Shown here: piece by piece, positions 35,123-43,295 of the stretch
Layout of the letters: every line of letters starts with the position of its first letter
How positions within the stretch are numbered: position 1 is the stretch's first letter
From: Pseudomonadota bacterium
GTDB lineage: Bacteria; Desulfobacterota; Desulfovibrionia; Desulfovibrionales; Desulfovibrionaceae
Reading direction: 5' to 3'
DNA: 64,000 nt
Assembly (NCBI GenBank): GCA_023390395.1
Contig: JAEWCY010000132.1
Location: 40,419-104,418 of the forward strand
Position numbers and translations under genes: made by a program
Notes under the pieces: generated by a model
Told to the model about the DNA's origin: nothing
Seen by the model: the letters and a program-made list of their open reading frames with translations, nothing else
The model's database searches: none

Positions 35123-35548
35123 ACTATACCGAAAAAGCATCGTCGGCCGGCGTCGCCTGAAGGGGAACCGGAAGCGCTGTTGAGGCGCACGCGTCCTGGA
35201 ACAAAGAGCGTGGACGGGGATGGAACGGAAATGGGCCCATGTGTCTGGTGCGACTCTTTTTCCTGGAGCGCTGTGGGCGGGGCCATACGTTCCTCGCCCG
35301 CCGGCGGGGAGTGGGAATTATACCGGGACCGGCTGCCCGCCCCGGACGAGGGCGGGGAAACCGCCCTGAGCCGGCGCGAGAAGCAGATCCTGGACGGATT
35401 GGGGCGCGGCGAATCCAGCGCCGAGAGGGGCCGGGCGCTCAACATCAGCGCCCATACCGTGGAAGCGTACTACGGCCGGCTGATCCGCAAGTTCGGCCTG
35501 ACCAGCATGAAGGAACTGCGCAAGTTCGCCCTCCGCCGGCACGGCTGA
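34994..35548 (+). CDS. LuxR-type HTH protein, orphan
   Basis: Up to 184 residues. Only the C-terminal 60 are recognisable: LSRREKQILDGLGRGESSAERGRAL, then NISAHTVEAYYGRLIRKFGLTSMKELRKFAL, a LuxR/GerE-type DNA-binding domain. The N-terminal part has no receiver or known domain and is rich in charged residues. In-frame ATGs at 35078 and 35231 are alternative starts, and the true protein may be the shorter one. It is divergent from the porin gene and could regulate it or itself. No partner kinase is adjacent. Confidence 0.65.
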   Translation: MKRQSAPRSGLPDRTCVAVLNQEKLFEFMPSRLTGFKSILRNLTIPKKHRRPASPEGEPEALLRRTRPGTKSVDGDGTEMGPCVWCDSFSWSAVGGAIRSSPAGGEWELYRDRLPAPDEGGETALSRREKQILDGLGRGESSAERGRALNISAHTVEAYYGRLIRKFGLTSMKELRKFALRRHG

Positions 35549-35699
35549 GCTGCCGGCGGCTGCTCCGTCGCCGGCAGGGGGAAAGCCCGCTTTCACGTCC
35601 GCGCGCCCCGGGTAATGGGACAAGCGGCAGGGGGCTGCCGTCCGATCGCCTCCGCGACCGTGCCGGCAGGGCCGTTCCTGCCCCGGACGCGCCTCGGGC

Positions 35700-37391
35700 T
35701 CAGGCCCGGGGCTGGGGAAGCTGGCTCGGCAGCACCAGGTGGAATTCGACCCCGGGCGTGTGGCTGCGGCCGGTCGGGCGCGACGGCGTGCGGCAGAAGA
35801 TGAAGCCGTCGTGGGCCTCGGCCACGAGCCTGCTGAAGGCCAGCCCCAGGCCGATGCCCCGCCGGCCCAGGCCCTCTTCGGTCTTGACCGTGAAGAACTT
35901 CTCGAAAATCGTTTCCTGGTAGGCTTCGGGCACGCCGAAGCCGGTGTCCGCGATCACCGTCCAGACGTAGCTTTGGCCGTCCGTAAGCCGGCTTTTGTAC
36001 TGCCGGGGCAGGTAGGGGCTCGCGGCGATGCAGCCGGCCGCGAGGCTGGCGGTGCTCACCTGGATGTTGCCGCCGACGACGTTGTAGTTGATGGCATTGG
36101 ACAGGATGTTGCTGATGGTCCTTTTGATGCGGAACAGGTCGCAATGCAGGGTCAGGCGCTGGCCGTGCTGGAGGAAGCGGACGTCGAGGCCCTTTTCCTC
36201 GGCGAGGAGCGAATGCTCCTCGATGCACTGGCTGATGATCTTGTTGATGTCGTAGTGGCTTTTGTGCAGTTCGAACCGGCCGTTCTCGTCGCGGAAGATG
36301 TCGAGGAAGGCGTTGACCATGCTGCCGAGCTGGTCGTTGGTGTTGCGCGCCAGTTTGAGGATCTTTTCCTGGTTGTCGCTGATCGGGCCCAGGCGTCCGG
36401 CGGCCAGGAGCTCCAGGGCTCGGTCGATGGCCAGGATGGGGTTGCGCATGTCGTGGGTGAGCATGCCGACCAAGTCTTCCTTCATCTTGGCGATGCGCTT
36501 TTCCTCGGTGATGTCGCGCAGGATCGCCACGTAGCGCACGGCCTTGCCGGATTCGTCGTTGACCCGGGAGATGGAGATCTGCACGGGAAAGGGCGTCCTT
36601 TTGGCGGTCAGGGCCGTGAGTTCGAAGCGGAAGTTGTCCTGGCCGCCGTGTTCCAGGCTCGTCTTGTAGGCGGCGAGGACGTGCTGGTCCTGGACGAAGC
36701 GCATGAGGGACTGGCCGCAGAAGTCGCCCAGGGAGCAGCCGAACACCTCGGAGCAGCGGTCGTTGCTCATGTCGATGATGCAGTCCGTGTCCACGGAGAT
36801 GATGCAGTCCGAGACGCTGTTGATGAGCTTGTTCAGGTATTCCTTGGATTGCAGGGAAAGCAGGATCTTTTGCAGGGCCATGTCGCTTATGGTCTGCGTG
36901 ATGACGGACATGAGGTTGACGATCTTGCGCAGGCGCGCCCGCTTGACCTGGGGAATCCGGCGCAGGGCCTGCAGGTAGCCGTCGATGTCCGTGACGCCGA
37001 TGCGCATGGCCCGGGCCACGGCGTCCTGGGCGGGGATGGAGCCCTCCAGCACCTGGCCGCCGTTGAGGTTGCCGATGTGCTGTCCGGCCACGATGATGGG
37101 CGTGGCGCAGTCCACCAGCCCGGCGTTGAGGCAGTCGTAGACGTAGGGCTCCTTGGAGTCCAGGGACATGCGGCCGCCGTAGGCGTCGCTGGTGTAGCAG
37201 CGGGCGCGGCCCTCCGGGGTGGCCCGGCAGTAGTCCTTGCAAAACGAGCAGAAGTTGGACTCGCTGGAGATGGGGCGGCCCTCGGTGTCGGCGATGACCG
37301 AGCCGATGCCGCAGGCCTCGTTGACGGCCTGGAGGATCTCGTCGAGCTTTTCCTTGGGGATGAGGTCCAGGAGCTGGATGGACTCTTTCAT
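35700..37391 (-). CDS. Sensor histidine kinase with PocR ligand-binding domain
   Basis: Predicted 563-residue soluble kinase. Residues 1-180 form a PocR-type domain, with CSFCKDYCRATPEGRARC near 47-65 and the glycine-rich GQHIGNLNGGQVLEG. A PAS domain follows (about 200-315). A HisKA domain has the phospho-accepting His in MLTHDMRNPILAIDRALELL, and the HATPase has IADTGFGVPE and RRGIGLGLAFSRLVAEAHDG. PocR domains bind small diols such as 1,3-propanediol. Its gene is downstream of a NarL-type regulator gene and a diol-dehydratase-type glycyl-radical enzyme, fitting a glycerol or diol sensor. Cysteines in the PocR part may bind metal. Confidence 0.92.
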   Translation of the reverse strand: MKESIQLLDLIPKEKLDEILQAVNEACGIGSVIADTEGRPISSESNFCSFCKDYCRATPEGRARCYTSDAYGGRMSLDSKEPYVYDCLNAGLVDCATPIIVAGQHIGNLNGGQVLEGSIPAQDAVARAMRIGVTDIDGYLQALRRIPQVKRARLRKIVNLMSVITQTISDMALQKILLSLQSKEYLNKLINSVSDCIISVDTDCIIDMSNDRCSEVFGCSLGDFCGQSLMRFVQDQHVLAAYKTSLEHGGQDNFRFELTALTAKRTPFPVQISISRVNDESGKAVRYVAILRDITEEKRIAKMKEDLVGMLTHDMRNPILAIDRALELLAAGRLGPISDNQEKILKLARNTNDQLGSMVNAFLDIFRDENGRFELHKSHYDINKIISQCIEEHSLLAEEKGLDVRFLQHGQRLTLHCDLFRIKRTISNILSNAINYNVVGGNIQVSTASLAAGCIAASPYLPRQYKSRLTDGQSYVWTVIADTGFGVPEAYQETIFEKFFTVKTEEGLGRRGIGLGLAFSRLVAEAHDGFIFCRTPSRPTGRSHTPGVEFHLVLPSQLPQPRA

Positions 37392-37431
37392 GGCGTTGCC
37401 GGCGTCTTCAGGCGAGGCCGGCCGGGCGGGC

Positions 37432-38079
37432 CTACTCGAAAAGGCCGCTTTCCCGGGCGAGGATGGCCGCCTCGAACCTGCTGTTGACGTTGAGTTTCTT
37501 GAAGATGTTTTTGACGTGGGTCTTGACGGTCTGCACGCTCAGGTACAGGGCGTCGGAGATTTCCCTGTTGTTCTTGCCCTCGGAAATCTGCTTGAGGATC
37601 TGCTTTTCCCGGTGGGTGAGGCTGTCGAGGTCGCGGCCGGGGGCCGGGGGCTCGGTCTCCATGTCGGCGGACAGGTTGACGAGGTAGGGCGAGACGATGG
37701 GCCGGCCGGCGTGGAAGGCGGCGATGAGCCCGGCCAGGCCGTCGATGTCGATGGTCTTGAGCACGTAGCCGTCGGCTCCGGCCTTCATGGCGTCCTTGAT
37801 GTAGTGGGTGTCGTTGTAGGTGGAAAGGGCCAGGAGCTTCATGGCCGGAAAGGCCTTGCGCAGCACGCGGATGGCCGGAATGCCCGACAGCCCCGGCATG
37901 TCGATGTCGATGAGCGCCACGTCGGGCACGGTCTTCTGGATTTTTTCGATGGTCTCGAAGCCGTTGTCCGACTCGCCGACGATGGCGATGGTCTCGATGG
38001 CTTCGAAGGCCAGGCGCAGGCCGATGCGCAGCAAGGGATGGTCGTCCGCGATAAATACCCTGATCGGCTGGATCTCCAT
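37432..38079 (-). CDS. NarL/FixJ-type response regulator
   Basis: Predicted 215-residue regulator. The receiver has the acidic pair at 12-13, phospho-acceptor D58 in ALIDIDMPGLSG and Lys in GYVLKTID. The LuxR-type HTH begins LTHREKQILKQISEGKNNRE and includes SVQTVKTHVKNIFKKLN. It lies 40 nt upstream of the PocR kinase gene and is its obvious partner. The likely target is the glycyl-radical enzyme operon; a perfect 20-bp palindrome lies upstream of that operon at 41744-41763. Confidence 0.93.
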   Translation of the reverse strand: MEIQPIRVFIADDHPLLRIGLRLAFEAIETIAIVGESDNGFETIEKIQKTVPDVALIDIDMPGLSGIPAIRVLRKAFPAMKLLALSTYNDTHYIKDAMKAGADGYVLKTIDIDGLAGLIAAFHAGRPIVSPYLVNLSADMETEPPAPGRDLDSLTHREKQILKQISEGKNNREISDALYLSVQTVKTHVKNIFKKLNVNSRFEAAILARESGLFE

Positions 38080-38196
38080 GCGCCGCCGTCCCTTTTCCTG
38101 GAGGGTTCCCGGATCGCGCCGCCCGCGCTTCGCTTCTTTTCACGACCATATACGCGGCATCCCTGCCCCTGTCGACAACGGCCCCGGGCCGTCCGG

Positions 38197-39165
38197 TCAG
38201 CCGCCGATGGTGACCCGCACCGGCGAGTCCTCAAGGAGCGCCGCCAGGGCGACGACCTCCTCCCGGGCGTGGGGGGAGACGCCGCGCAGGGGGTAGTCCT
38301 TTTCGAGTTGCCCCCATTTGGGCTCGCCCATGCGGTGGTAGGGGAGCAGGTCCAGGGCCGCGACATGGGAAAGCCCGGCCACGAAGGCGGCCGTGCGGCG
38401 CAGGTTTTCCGGCGCGTCGTTGAGCCCCGGAACGAGGGGGACGCGCACGCGGATGGACAGGCCCAGGGCGTCCACGCGCCGGAGGTTGTCCAGGATGCGC
38501 GCGTTGTCCACGCCGGTCAGGCGGCGGTGCGCCTGCGGATCCATGTGCTTGACGTCGTAAAGGACCGTGTCCAGGTGGGCCATGACCGGGAGCATGACCT
38601 CCCAGTCGGCGTAGCCGCTGGTCTCCACGGCCGTGTCCAGTCCCCGGGCCTTGGCCGCCCGGGCCAGGGCGAGCAGGAACCGGGGCTGGGCGAAGGGCTC
38701 GCCGCCGGAAAAGGTCACCCCGCCGCCGGAGCGGTCGTAGAATTCCCGGTCGAGCTCCACCTCCTCCAGCACCTCGTCCACGGTCAGGTGGCGGCCGCAG
38801 ATGGTGAGGGCGTTGGCGTAGCACACGGCCTGGCAGGCGCCGCACTCGGGCAGGCGGCAGGCGGCCTTGTCGATGGCCACGCCGTGGGGCCCGTCGGCCG
38901 TGATGCACCGGGCCGGGCAGGCCTCCAGGCACTTGCCGCAGCCGATGCAGTTGTTGCGGATGTAGAGGAGCTCCGGGCGCGGGAGCATGTCCTCGGGATT
39001 CTGGCACCACTGGCAGCGCAGGGGGCAGCCCTTTAAAAAGACGATGGTGCGGATGCCCGGGCCGTCGTGGATGGAGAACCGCTGGAAGTCGCTGACGAGC
39101 CCGACGGGTTCCGCCGCCCGGACGTCCTTGGGCGCGTAGAGCTGGAAACGCTTGCGTAACGTCAT
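38197..39165 (-). CDS. Glycyl-radical enzyme activase (radical SAM)
   Basis: Predicted 322-residue activase. FLKGCPLRCQWCQNPE near 43-58 is the radical-SAM CxxxCxxC motif. Two ferredoxin-like cysteine clusters follow (CIGCGKCLEACPARC and CGACQAVCYANAL), then GGGVTFSGGEP, as in DhaB2/CutD-type activases. It generates the glycyl radical on the enzyme encoded just upstream. The ATG at 39163-39165 is 80 nt after the enzyme's stop; a long hairpin lies in between. A short palindrome (38178-38192) follows the stop. Confidence 0.94.
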   Translation of the reverse strand: MTLRKRFQLYAPKDVRAAEPVGLVSDFQRFSIHDGPGIRTIVFLKGCPLRCQWCQNPEDMLPRPELLYIRNNCIGCGKCLEACPARCITADGPHGVAIDKAACRLPECGACQAVCYANALTICGRHLTVDEVLEEVELDREFYDRSGGGVTFSGGEPFAQPRFLLALARAAKARGLDTAVETSGYADWEVMLPVMAHLDTVLYDVKHMDPQAHRRLTGVDNARILDNLRRVDALGLSIRVRVPLVPGLNDAPENLRRTAAFVAGLSHVAALDLLPYHRMGEPKWGQLEKDYPLRGVSPHAREEVVALAALLEDSPVRVTIGG

Positions 39166-39199
39166 GCCTGTCCGTGTTTCCTTGGCTTGGAGGCTTGCC

Positions 39200-39227
39200 G
39201 GAGCCGCCCGCCTGCGCGGGCGGCTCC
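39200..39227. repeat. Long hairpin between the glycyl-radical enzyme and activase genes
   Basis: Perfect 12-bp arms GGAGCCGCCCGC (39200-39211) / GCGGGCGGCTCC (39216-39227) with a CTGC loop and no T-run. It may stabilise the upstream mRNA or lower activase expression. Confidence 0.65.
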
Positions 39228-39245
39228 GAACCGAAGGCGTCGGGC

Positions 39246-41660
39246 TTAGAACATCTGCTCGGTGCGGGAGATGATGTCCTCCTGGATGGCCTGGTCCAGG
39301 GAGGTGAAGAACGCGCTGTAGCCGGCCACGCGCACCACCAGCCCCCGGTAGTTCTCGGGATGCGCCTGGGCGTCCCGCAGGGTTTCCTTGTTGATGACGT
39401 TGTACTGGATGTGGGTGCCGCCGCCGTTGAAGAGGGTCTCGGTCACGGCGATGAGGTTGGAGATGCCCTGGCTGTCCTTGAGGGCGTTGGGGTGGAACTT
39501 CATGTTGAGCAGGGTGCCGTTGGAGGCGATGACGTGGTCGAGCTTGGTCACGGACTTGACCGAGGCCGTGGGCCCGGAGTGGTCCATGCCCGAGACCGGG
39601 GAGACGCCGTCGGCCAGGGGCGTGCCGGCCTTGCGGCCGTCCGGGGTCGCGCCGACCACCGCACCGAGCGGCACATTGGCCGAGACCGGGTAGAGCCCGG
39701 GCTGGAAGCCGCCGCCCCTGGGGTTGGCGTACTTCTCCACCTCGCGGCAGTAGGCCAGGGCCGCCTCGTGGGCGATGTCGTCGGCGTAGGGCTCGTCGTT
39801 GCCGTACTTGGGGGCGCGGTTGAGGAGCATCTGGCGCAGGCTCTCGCCGGCTACCCCGGCGAAGTCGTCGGCCAGGGCCGCCTTGATCTCGGCCAGGGTC
39901 ACGGCCTTGTCCTCGTAGACGAGCTTTTTGAGCGCCGCCAGGGAGTCGGCCACGTTGGCCACGCCCACGCCCTGGGGACCGGTGAAGTTGTAGTGCGCGC
40001 CGCCCTGCTGCAGGGACAGGCCCTTGGCGATGCAGTCGTCCACCAGGGAGGACAGGAAGGGCAGGGGGGCGCGCTGGCCGTGGGCCACGTCCACGGCGTT
40101 GTCCGAGATCACCAGCAGCTTGACGAAGTGGGCCATCTGCTTGCGGTAGGCGGCCATGAGGTCGTCGTAGGAGGCGAGGGTGGTCAGCGCGCCGGTGCTC
40201 GGGCCCAGGCGTTCGCCGGAAAGCGGGTCCACGCCGTCGTTTAAGGTCAGTTCCAGCACCTTGGCGATGTTGAAGAAGGCCGCGTCGTGCCAGCCCTCGG
40301 TCTTGCCGCCCACCTGCGGCTCCACGCAGCCGATGATGCCGTAGTCGCGGGCGTCCTCGCGGGTCAGGCCGCGGCTGAGTAACGCCGGGATGATGAACCG
40401 GTCGTTGTAGTAGGCCGGCATGCCGAGCCCCAGGCGGGTGACCTCGGCCGCCTTCTCGTACAGGGCGCGCGGCGTGTCGCTGTGGACGCGGATGGAGATG
40501 GAGGGCTGGTAGAGCTTGGTGTTGGCCGTGGCCTGCAGGCACATGTAGGACAGGGGGTTGGTGGCGTCCTCGCCCTCGCGGTCCACGCCGCCGACGATGA
40601 GGTTTTGGAACATGGGGTAGCCGCCGAAGGCCTTGGTGGAGCCTTCGTCGCGCACCTTGTTGATCTCGTTGAACTTGATGAAGAGCAGGTCCAGGAGTTC
40701 CTGGGCCTTTCCGGCCGTGACGGCCTTGTCGGCGAGCAGGTGCGGGAACAGGTACTGGTCGAAGCGCATGGGCGAGATGGAATGGCCGTTGGACTCGATC
40801 TGCAGCACGAGCTGGATGAACCAGAAGGACTGGAGGGCCTCGGCGAAGCTCCCGGCCGGCTCGGCCGGCACCTTGGCGCACACGCGGGCGATCTCCAGCA
40901 GTTCGGCCTTGCGGCCCGGATCGGCCTCCGTGGCGGCCATGTCGGCGGCCAGGGCGGCAAAGCGGCCGGCGAAGCGGATGACGGCCCTGTTGGCGGCGGT
41001 CACGGCGGTCAGGAACTGGTGCTTGGCCAAATGGGCCGGGTTGGTGAGCTCGAGCTTGGCCAGCTCGGCCTCGGCCGCAGCGACGACGCCCGAGAGGCCT
41101 TTTTCCAGGACCAGGGCGTAGTCCACGCTGATGTGCCCCACGCCGTTGAAATAGTAGTTGCCCACGGTGAAGACGCCCCGGCGCTGGGCCTCCTTGCTTT
41201 CCGGGGTCATGAGCGCCGTGGCCAGCTCGTTGGTGGTGCGGCCGTTCCAGTAGGGGAAGAGCCCGCGCAGGACGGCTTTTTTCTCCTCGGAGATGAGGAA
41301 CACGTCGCCGGTGCGTTTTTCCAGGCGGTCGAGCTCGTCCTCCAGCCATTTGCAGGAAAATTCCGGGAACACCGGGGCCGAGCGGGGCTTGGTGCACTGG
41401 TTGCCGACGATGATCTCGTCGGGCTGGATGAAGATGGTCATGTTGTCGAGGATCTTCTCCAGGGCCCTGGCCCGGCGCAGGATCACGGGCTGATCCTCGG
41501 TCTCCTTGTAGGCGGCGGTGATGAGCTGGGCCCGTTCCACGCAGATTTCCGGGACGACGGCGATGAACCGTTCCCGGATGGCCTCCACCCGGGCGGTGGG
41601 TCCGGGCAGCTGCAGCACGTCGATCTTCTCGAGCAAGGCTTGTTCGGCTGGGCTTGTCAT
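39246..41660 (-). CDS. Glycyl-radical enzyme, glycerol / 1,2-propanediol dehydratase type
   Basis: Predicted 804-residue enzyme. Radical Gly780 lies in RVAGYSAFF, 24 residues from the end, and thiyl Cys445 and base Glu447 lie in GIIGCVEPQ. Compared with the recalled Clostridium butyricum glycerol dehydratase numbering (H164, H281, S282, C433, E435, D447), the residues here are H176, H293, S294, C445, E447 and D459, a constant shift of 12. This supports a B12-independent glycerol or diol dehydratase over pyruvate formate-lyase or choline lyase. AGGAGG precedes the ATG at 41658-41660. No microcompartment shell genes are nearby. Confidence 0.88.
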   Translation of the reverse strand: MTSPAEQALLEKIDVLQLPGPTARVEAIRERFIAVVPEICVERAQLITAAYKETEDQPVILRRARALEKILDNMTIFIQPDEIIVGNQCTKPRSAPVFPEFSCKWLEDELDRLEKRTGDVFLISEEKKAVLRGLFPYWNGRTTNELATALMTPESKEAQRRGVFTVGNYYFNGVGHISVDYALVLEKGLSGVVAAAEAELAKLELTNPAHLAKHQFLTAVTAANRAVIRFAGRFAALAADMAATEADPGRKAELLEIARVCAKVPAEPAGSFAEALQSFWFIQLVLQIESNGHSISPMRFDQYLFPHLLADKAVTAGKAQELLDLLFIKFNEINKVRDEGSTKAFGGYPMFQNLIVGGVDREGEDATNPLSYMCLQATANTKLYQPSISIRVHSDTPRALYEKAAEVTRLGLGMPAYYNDRFIIPALLSRGLTREDARDYGIIGCVEPQVGGKTEGWHDAAFFNIAKVLELTLNDGVDPLSGERLGPSTGALTTLASYDDLMAAYRKQMAHFVKLLVISDNAVDVAHGQRAPLPFLSSLVDDCIAKGLSLQQGGAHYNFTGPQGVGVANVADSLAALKKLVYEDKAVTLAEIKAALADDFAGVAGESLRQMLLNRAPKYGNDEPYADDIAHEAALAYCREVEKYANPRGGGFQPGLYPVSANVPLGAVVGATPDGRKAGTPLADGVSPVSGMDHSGPTASVKSVTKLDHVIASNGTLLNMKFHPNALKDSQGISNLIAVTETLFNGGGTHIQYNVINKETLRDAQAHPENYRGLVVRVAGYSAFFTSLDQAIQEDIISRTEQMF

Positions 41661-41743
41661 GGCGGCGTCCTCCTGATGACGTTGGATGCTCTGAAAACCC
41701 CTGCGACGATGGCGGCTCGGGGGCACGGGCCCCGCGAGGGAAA

Positions 41744-41763
41744 CCGTCCGACGCGTCGGACGG
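41744..41763. promoter_or_regulatory. Perfect 20-bp palindrome upstream of the glycyl-radical enzyme gene
   Basis: CCGTCCGACG followed by its exact complement CGTCGGACGG, centred 93 nt upstream of the ATG. It is a strong candidate operator for the adjacent NarL-type response regulator. It could also fold as a hairpin, but with no loop that is less likely. Confidence 0.6.
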
Positions 41764-42259
41764 GCGGATCGTCTCGGAATCCGATGCTTGCCCATTACGT
41801 GGTTTTCGGGGGGTCACTCTATCCCCAGGAAGGGTGATTTTTCTCCCCCGGCCGTGGTATTCGGGGCGCCTTTCCGCCCTGGCCCCGTTTTTTTCCTATA
41901 GGAACCGTGAGGGATGGGCTGGGGCCGGGCCATGTCAACGGTTGGCGGCGGGCAGGGGCTCTGACGGCGTTTCCGGTCGGGCGGGGCGTCGGTTCGTCCA
42001 GCCGCGCGCTGCTGTCGGCCGCCGGGGCGGGGCTGCCCGGCCTGGGCAAGTGGGGGCGAACACTGAAAAGGCTAGTAATGCAAATGTTCGATGGTCCTCC
42101 ATCGTCTGGCCGCAGGGAGGCTTCAGGCGGACGAGGTCTTCTGTTGCGGAAAACTTTCCGAAATTTCATGGGAAATATGCGCCGATCGCGGCTTGCCCGC
42201 CCAGGGTCGCCAGCTTGGGGGCAGGTCTTTTTCGAGGAGCACTATTGACGTAATCGTTT

Positions 42260-42269
42260 TACAATTGTA
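42260..42269. promoter_or_regulatory. Palindrome TACAATTGTA in the SorC-type gene promoter
   Basis: A 10-bp perfect palindrome 65 nt before the ATG, lying in the spacer of a -35/-10 candidate that starts with TTGACG at 42245. It is a possible SorC-type autoregulatory site. Confidence 0.4.
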
Positions 42270-42333
42270 TCCAGAGCGTCACCATACGAGTGTTCGCCGC
42301 CCGGTTCCGCGCCGACGGCAAGGGAGCTTCCCC

Positions 42334-43281
42334 ATGACCTGGCACGACGAGAGCGAAAACCAGCTCATCTCGCGAGTCGCCTGGTTGTATTTCAACGAGG
42401 AGCTCACCCAGGCGGAAATCGGCGAACGCCTTGGGCTGACCCGCCTCAAGGTCAACCGCCTGCTCCAGGCCGGGCGCGAGGCCGGCCTCATCCGGGTCGT
42501 CATCAACACCGCCTTCAAGGACTGCGTGGAGCTGGAAGCCGGCCTCGTCCGGGAGTACGGCCTGGTGCGCGCCATCGTCGTGCCCACCCCCGAGCGGGGC
42601 GGGCTGCACTTCTACGACGCCGTCGGCCGGCCGGCCGGCGAATACGCCTCCCTGCAGCTGCGCGACGGGCAGCGCTTCGGCGTGGGCTGGGGCTACACCA
42701 TGCGCGCCGCCATAAACGGCATGGTCAGCCGCAGCGTGCGCGGCGTCTCCGTGACCTCGCTCTACGGCGGCGTTCCCCGAAGCCCGGTCAACCCCTTCGA
42801 CTCCACGGCCATGTTCGCCCGAAAGCTCCAGGCCGAGGTCTGCAACCACCTGCCCGCGCCCATGTTCGTCTCCACGCCGGAGGTGCGCGAGACCATCGCC
42901 GCCCAGCCCTTTTTCCGCACCTTCTACCAGGAAGCCCTGGACGTGGACATGATCCTGACGGCCGTGGGCGACATCTCCGCCCAGGCCACCAACATCGCCC
43001 TGGGGGCCATCACCCAGGACCAGCGCCGGGACCTGGCCCGGGCCGGGGCCGTGGGCGAATTCTTCGGCCGCTTCCTGGACGCGGCGGGAAACGTGGTGGA
43101 CCACGAGGTCAACCGCTGCAGCATGTCCCCGGATTTCACCGGGCTGTGCAAGGTACCCCACATCGTTCTGGTCTCCGGCGGCCTGGCCAAGGCGCCCATA
43201 CTGCGAGCCGTGCTGCGGCGCGGCTACGTCCACGTGTGCGTCACGGACGCGGGCACGGCCGCGAGCCTCCTCAACGCTTAA
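42334..43281 (+). CDS. SorC-family (sugar-binding) transcriptional regulator of the glycerol operon
   Basis: Predicted 315-residue regulator. The HTH ISRVAWLYFNEELTQAEIGERL followed by LTRLKVNRLLQAGREAGLI is typical of the SorC/DeoR_C family, and the rest is the sugar-phosphate-binding domain (SVTSLYGGVPRSP, HIVLVSGGLAKAPILRAVLRRGY). ATG 42334 has AGGGAG 7 nt upstream. It is followed by glpD after 14 nt, so it probably responds to glycerol-3-phosphate or a related phosphate and controls its own operon. Confidence 0.9.
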   Translation: MTWHDESENQLISRVAWLYFNEELTQAEIGERLGLTRLKVNRLLQAGREAGLIRVVINTAFKDCVELEAGLVREYGLVRAIVVPTPERGGLHFYDAVGRPAGEYASLQLRDGQRFGVGWGYTMRAAINGMVSRSVRGVSVTSLYGGVPRSPVNPFDSTAMFARKLQAEVCNHLPAPMFVSTPEVRETIAAQPFFRTFYQEALDVDMILTAVGDISAQATNIALGAITQDQRRDLARAGAVGEFFGRFLDAAGNVVDHEVNRCSMSPDFTGLCKVPHIVLVSGGLAKAPILRAVLRRGYVHVCVTDAGTAASLLNA

Positions 43282-43295
43282 GCCGAGGTGCAATC

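Larger units (their letters stand above)
41661..42333. other. Divergent control region between the glycyl-radical enzyme and the glycerol operon
   Basis: No convincing gene occupies these 673 nt. It holds the 20-bp palindrome at 41744-41763 near the glycyl-radical gene. At the other end a TTGACG -35-like box at 42245-42250 and a TACAATTGTA palindrome lie before the SorC-type gene. The ORFs in it are GC shadows. Confidence 0.6.

Noticed and set aside
39246..41660. Glycyl-radical enzyme as isethionate sulfite-lyase or choline TMA-lyase
   Set aside because: Considered because these are common in Desulfovibrio, but the His/Ser/Asp set matches the glycerol/diol dehydratase positions exactly, and the neighbours are a PocR system and glycerol genes rather than sulfonate or choline genes.
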